DNA from: an uncultured Flammeovirgaceae bacterium
GTDB lineage: Bacteria; Bacteroidota; Bacteroidia; Cytophagales; Cyclobacteriaceae
Length of the DNA stretch: 7,695 bases
NCBI GenBank assembly: GCA_946886805.1
Contig: CAMPJM010000180.1
Location: 1 to 7,695 of the forward strand
Reading direction: 5' to 3'
Shown: in pieces, positions 4,452 to 7,695 of the stretch
Numbering within the stretch: the first letter of the stretch is position 1
How the letters are laid out: every line of letters starts with the position of its first letter
Program-made: the position numbers and the translations under genes
The notes under the pieces: generated by a model
Told to the model about the DNA's origin: nothing
What the model saw: the letters and a program-made list of their open reading frames with translations, nothing else
Database searches by the model: none

Positions 4452-7142
4452 ATGAAAAAAAATCAAATTCTACTTATCGTTGTACTCCAGTTACTAAGCT
4501 TCTCCACAGCTTTTGGTCAGGTGGGTCTAGGAAAATATTTTAATACTGATGAAGAGAAAAGTCAGGAATTGGATTATGCCAATCCAAAGAAATACGAAAT
4601 CGCTGAAATTAAAGTACAGGGTGTTGAATTTTTGGATCATAATGCATTGATTTCATTATCGGGGCTTAAGGTTGGAGACCGGATAAATATTCCTGGAGAT
4701 GCTATTTCCAGTGCAATTAAAAAACTGTGGGAGCAAGGTATTATAGGTGATATTTCAATAGAGATTGAAAAAATAGAGGGGGATAAGATATTTTTGGTCA
4801 TTGCTTTAACAGAACGTCCCAGGCTTTCGAAATTTACCATTGAAGGTTTAAATAAAACAGCAACCAGTGAAGTAAGCGATAAGATAAAGCTTATCCGGGG
4901 AAGAGTAGTTACTGATGCGCTGGTAAAAAATGCAGAGCTTACCGTTAAAGAACATTTTATCGAAAAAGGTTATTTAAACACAACGGTTTCCATTAGACAA
5001 GAGTCAGATCCACAGGTCTCAAATAGCGTGCATCTTATAATTGATGTAGACCGGAAGCAAAAAGTCAACATTAATAGAATAAATTTCATCGGTAATACAG
5101 AGTTTGATGACAGAAAGCTTGAAAAGCAGATGAAATCAACCAACGAACATGTTCGTATCTCTATAATTAAAGACGTTTTTCAAACCTTGGCATCCTTAAA
5201 CAAAAAGAAAGTGAAAACTTTTCTCGATTCAACCCAAGAGGTATCAGGCAAGGACATAAAGGACTATATTAATGATAATATTAAGCTAAACTTTTTTAAC
5301 AGTTCAAAATTCATAGGCGACGATTACGAAGATGATAAAGAGAAGGTGATAGCATTTCTTAATTCCAAAGGCTATAGAGATGCAGAGATAATCGAGGATT
5401 CCATCTTCCGCCACGATAATAATTCTATTAATATCAACCTACATATAGACGAAGGAAAGCAATATTATTTCAGAAACATTGACTGGACAGGAAATTTTGT
5501 ACATAGCGACGAAGCCTTGAGTACTATCCTTGGGGTAGAGAAAGGCGATGTTTATGATATGGAACTTGTAAGCAAGCGCCTGAACTATAATCCAACAGGA
5601 AGAGACGTTAGTGCTTTGTACATGGACAACGGATATCTGTTTTTTAGTGTTGACCCGGTAGAAGTAAAAATAGTCGGGGATTCTATAGATGTGGAAATGA
5701 GGATTTTTGAAGGAACTCAGGCTACTATCAATAAAATAATTATAACAGGTAATGACCGTACCAATGACCATGTGATTCTTAGGGAAGTTAGGACCCTACC
5801 GGGCCAGAAATTCAGTAGAGCTGATTTGATAAGGACTCAGAGGGAACTTTCTCAACTGGGATATTTTGATCCGGAACAAATAGGCATCAACCCAATGCCA
5901 AATCCGGCGGATGGAACAGTAGACATTGAATATTCATTGGTTGAAAAACCAAGTGACCAAATAGAGCTTTCAGGAGGCTGGGGAGGTTATTATGGATTCG
6001 TAGGAACTTTAGGGCTTGTTTTTAATAACTTTTCGGTTCGCAACATACCTCACTTCGAAAAATGGAGGCCTTTGCCCGTTGGAGATGGCCAAAAGTTAGC
6101 GCTTAGAGTGCAGGCAAATGGCAGGTCTTATCAAAATTATTCTATATCTTTTTCAGAACCATGGCTTGGAGGAAAAAGGCCAAATTCCTTTTCTGTAAGC
6201 TTTAGCTATGCCAATAACAGGCCTTATATTAATAATACAAGGTTCCTGCCTTCTAATTATGATATGAATAATTTGAGCTATGATCCCAATGCCCAAATAA
6301 AGGTATTCAACTTTACAGTAGGGTTGGGAAGAAGACTAAGATGGCCTGATGATTACTTTAGCCTTTCAAACTCAATTTCATATCAATTATATGATTTATA
6401 CAAATATCGAATGGGCTATGGCATTGGAGATGAAGAGGGCACAGGATCTGTAACAGGTATATCATTGAACAATACGATCGCAAGAAATAGCATCGATAAT
6501 CCCCTGTATCCCAGAAGCGGTTCTTCTATATCTTTAAGTACTAGTCTCACTCCTCCTTATTCTTTGTTTGGCATGGATCAGGAAGGTGATTATGATTTGA
6601 TGGAATATCATAAATGGATGTTTGATGCTTCCTATTTCTCTCAAATTGCAGGAGATTTAGTATTGAACGCCCGTGCACATTTCGGATATATTGGATCATA
6701 TCAGAAAGAAACCCCCGTGGGACCTTTTGAAAGGTTTTGGATGGGAGGCAGTGGTTTATCAGGACAAAATAGCTTTATTATTGGAAGGGAAATTATCAGT
6801 TTAAGAGGATATGAAGATAACTCCATAGTACCTGTTGATGGGATTACACAAGGAGGTATCATTTATAATAAATTTGTATTTGAGCTGCGATATCCGGTTT
6901 CTTTAAATCCGTCTGCTACTATTTATTTATTGGGTTTTGCTGAAGGAGGAAATACAGTTAATAATTACGCTGAATATAATGTTAACAATTTATATAAATC
7001 AGCTGGCTTTGGAGCAAGGATATTTATGCCTGCTTTTGGTTTAATAGGGGTTGACTGGGGGTACGGATTTGATAGACTGCCTGGATCATTTGAACGAAGT
7101 GGCCCTCAATTCCATTTTACAATCGGACAACAAATCAGATAG
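4452..7142 (+). CDS. bamA: Outer-membrane protein assembly factor BamA (Omp85)
   Basis: BamA is the core of the machine that folds beta-barrel proteins into the outer membrane. Its 896 aa comprise a signal peptide ending FGQ (about 1-23), five POTRA domains, and a 16-stranded barrel (about 500-896). POTRA limits by eye are 48-122, 123-202, 203-337, 338-421 and 424-498, most opening with a strand plus GN or GL turn (for example INFIGNTEF, 210-218; IIITGNDRT, 429-437). POTRA3 is about 135 residues rather than about 90, with additional sequence at roughly 230-282. Barrel landmarks are FSEPWLGGKRP (567-577), DNPLYPRSG (682-690) and the loop-6 motif LRGYED (784-789), the counterpart of VRGF/Y. The C-terminus reads FHFTIGQQIR and does not end in an aromatic residue. 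An in-frame TAA at 4449-4451 immediately before the ATG fixes the start. It is very probably co-transcribed with ompH, 9 bp downstream. Confidence 0.97.
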   Translation: MKKNQILLIVVLQLLSFSTAFGQVGLGKYFNTDEEKSQELDYANPKKYEIAEIKVQGVEFLDHNALISLSGLKVGDRINIPGDAISSAIKKLWEQGIIGDISIEIEKIEGDKIFLVIALTERPRLSKFTIEGLNKTATSEVSDKIKLIRGRVVTDALVKNAELTVKEHFIEKGYLNTTVSIRQESDPQVSNSVHLIIDVDRKQKVNINRINFIGNTEFDDRKLEKQMKSTNEHVRISIIKDVFQTLASLNKKKVKTFLDSTQEVSGKDIKDYINDNIKLNFFNSSKFIGDDYEDDKEKVIAFLNSKGYRDAEIIEDSIFRHDNNSININLHIDEGKQYYFRNIDWTGNFVHSDEALSTILGVEKGDVYDMELVSKRLNYNPTGRDVSALYMDNGYLFFSVDPVEVKIVGDSIDVEMRIFEGTQATINKIIITGNDRTNDHVILREVRTLPGQKFSRADLIRTQRELSQLGYFDPEQIGINPMPNPADGTVDIEYSLVEKPSDQIELSGGWGGYYGFVGTLGLVFNNFSVRNIPHFEKWRPLPVGDGQKLALRVQANGRSYQNYSISFSEPWLGGKRPNSFSVSFSYANNRPYINNTRFLPSNYDMNNLSYDPNAQIKVFNFTVGLGRRLRWPDDYFSLSNSISYQLYDLYKYRMGYGIGDEEGTGSVTGISLNNTIARNSIDNPLYPRSGSSISLSTSLTPPYSLFGMDQEGDYDLMEYHKWMFDASYFSQIAGDLVLNARAHFGYIGSYQKETPVGPFERFWMGGSGLSGQNSFIIGREIISLRGYEDNSIVPVDGITQGGIIYNKFVFELRYPVSLNPSATIYLLGFAEGGNTVNNYAEYNVNNLYKSAGFGARIFMPAFGLIGVDWGYGFDRLPGSFERSGPQFHFTIGQQIR

Positions 7143-7151
7143 GTAATTAAG

Positions 7152-7685
7152 ATGAAACGACTTCTTTTTTTACTGGTATTGTTTTTGCTTTTAGCTAGTA
7201 AGGGCTACAGTCAGAAATTCGGCTATGTAGATACCAATTTTATCTTGAGCAAGATGGAGGAGTACAAAGAAGCTCAAACAGAAATTGAAAAAATATCTTT
7301 ACAATGGCAGGAGGAAATTCAGAATATGTACATCGAAATAGATCAGATGTACAATGAATTTAAAGCCGAAGAGGTACTCCTAACAAAAGAAATGAAGGAG
7401 GAGCGCTTGGCTGAAATTGCCAAAAAGGAAAATGAAGTGAAAGATTACCAAAAAAAAGTCTTTGGGTTTGAAGGTCTGTTCTTTCTTAAGAAGCAGGAGT
7501 TAATGAAACCAGTTCAGGATAAAGTTTTTGATTCTGTTGAAAAAGTTGCCAAAGACAATCGGCTCCAAATTGTATTTGACAAGTCTGGTGATCTTGTAAT
7601 GATATATACCGATCCAATACATGATTATACAGACTATGTTCTCGAAGATTTAGGTTTAGGCGATGACGTTGATACAATTGAGTAA
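7152..7685 (+). CDS. ompH: OmpH/Skp-family periplasmic chaperone
   Basis: Skp-like chaperones are trimeric 'jellyfish' proteins that hold unfolded outer-membrane proteins in the periplasm and deliver them to BamA. The product is 177 aa (E. coli Skp is 161). Residues 1-20 form a signal peptide with a Leu/Phe core ending KGYS before Q21. A short strand, KFGYVDTNFILSKM (22-35), matches the start of the family's body domain. A long charged helical region rich in Glu and Lys (about 36-130) would form the coiled-coil arms. The strand LQIVFDKSGDLVMIY (138-152) closes the body, and the C-terminus is acidic (DDVDTIE). The start lies 9 bp after the bamA stop, indicating one transcript. In many Bacteroidota a second ompH copy follows; the window ends 10 bp after this stop, so that cannot be checked here. 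Confidence 0.93.
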   Translation: MKRLLFLLVLFLLLASKGYSQKFGYVDTNFILSKMEEYKEAQTEIEKISLQWQEEIQNMYIEIDQMYNEFKAEEVLLTKEMKEERLAEIAKKENEVKDYQKKVFGFEGLFFLKKQELMKPVQDKVFDSVEKVAKDNRLQIVFDKSGDLVMIYTDPIHDYTDYVLEDLGLGDDVDTIE

Positions 7686-7695
7686 ACCTTAGTAT

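Noticed and set aside
5439..5771. 110-codon minus-strand frame inside bamA
   Set aside because: It is the reverse complement of a clearly coding POTRA region, with no domain, no signal of its own and a composition dictated by bamA codons. The same holds for shorter antisense frames at 390-590, 1652-1834, 3745-3957, 4637-4840 and 7486-7677.

Overview
The window looks like chromosomal core sequence of a Bacteroidota bacterium, most likely a Cytophagales-type (Cyclobacteriaceae-like) relative. The reasons are an AT-rich composition, leaders without clear Shine-Dalgarno sites, promoter -7 candidates of the TAnnTTTG type, two DUF6089/PorG-type outer-membrane proteins (a family tied to the Bacteroidota type IX secretion system, T9SS), and the gene order CBS-domain protein - nadK - DUF6089 - porG - uppS - bamA - ompH, which I recognise as a conserved Bacteroidota arrangement. 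Genus cannot be fixed from the sequence alone. All genes read on the + strand.

Layout. Positions 1-171 hold the last 56 codons of a protein that resembles the C-terminal (ACT-like) end of the CBS-domain protein usually found before nadK. NAD kinase follows (226-1101). After a 75-bp gap with a candidate -7 element come two tandem, clearly paralogous outer-membrane beta-barrel genes: a long DUF6089 protein of 346 aa (1177-2217) and, 21 bp later, a compact 236-aa protein that fits PorG (2239-2949). A 691-bp stretch without a convincing gene follows (2950-3640). Its middle (about 3175-3385) is locally GC-richer and packed with palindromes, including a perfect 22-bp palindrome, and looks like a REP-type repeat island. 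Then come uppS (3641-4381), bamA (4452-7142) and, 9 bp after bamA, an OmpH/Skp-family periplasmic chaperone (7152-7685). The window ends 10 bp later.

How the genes fit together. UppS makes the C55 undecaprenyl diphosphate carrier for envelope glycans. The OmpH/Skp protein escorts unfolded outer-membrane proteins through the periplasm. BamA folds them into the outer membrane, and the two DUF6089 barrels just upstream are themselves predicted BamA substrates. PorG is an outer-membrane component of the T9SS. The block is therefore an envelope-biogenesis neighbourhood coupled to NADP supply (nadK).

I see no mobile-element gene, CRISPR array, tRNA or rRNA. The parts worth a second look are the palindromic island splitting porG from uppS, the long DUF6089 paralogue with two large insertions relative to PorG, and the enlarged third POTRA domain of BamA. 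I did not find convincing evidence of a wholly new system.
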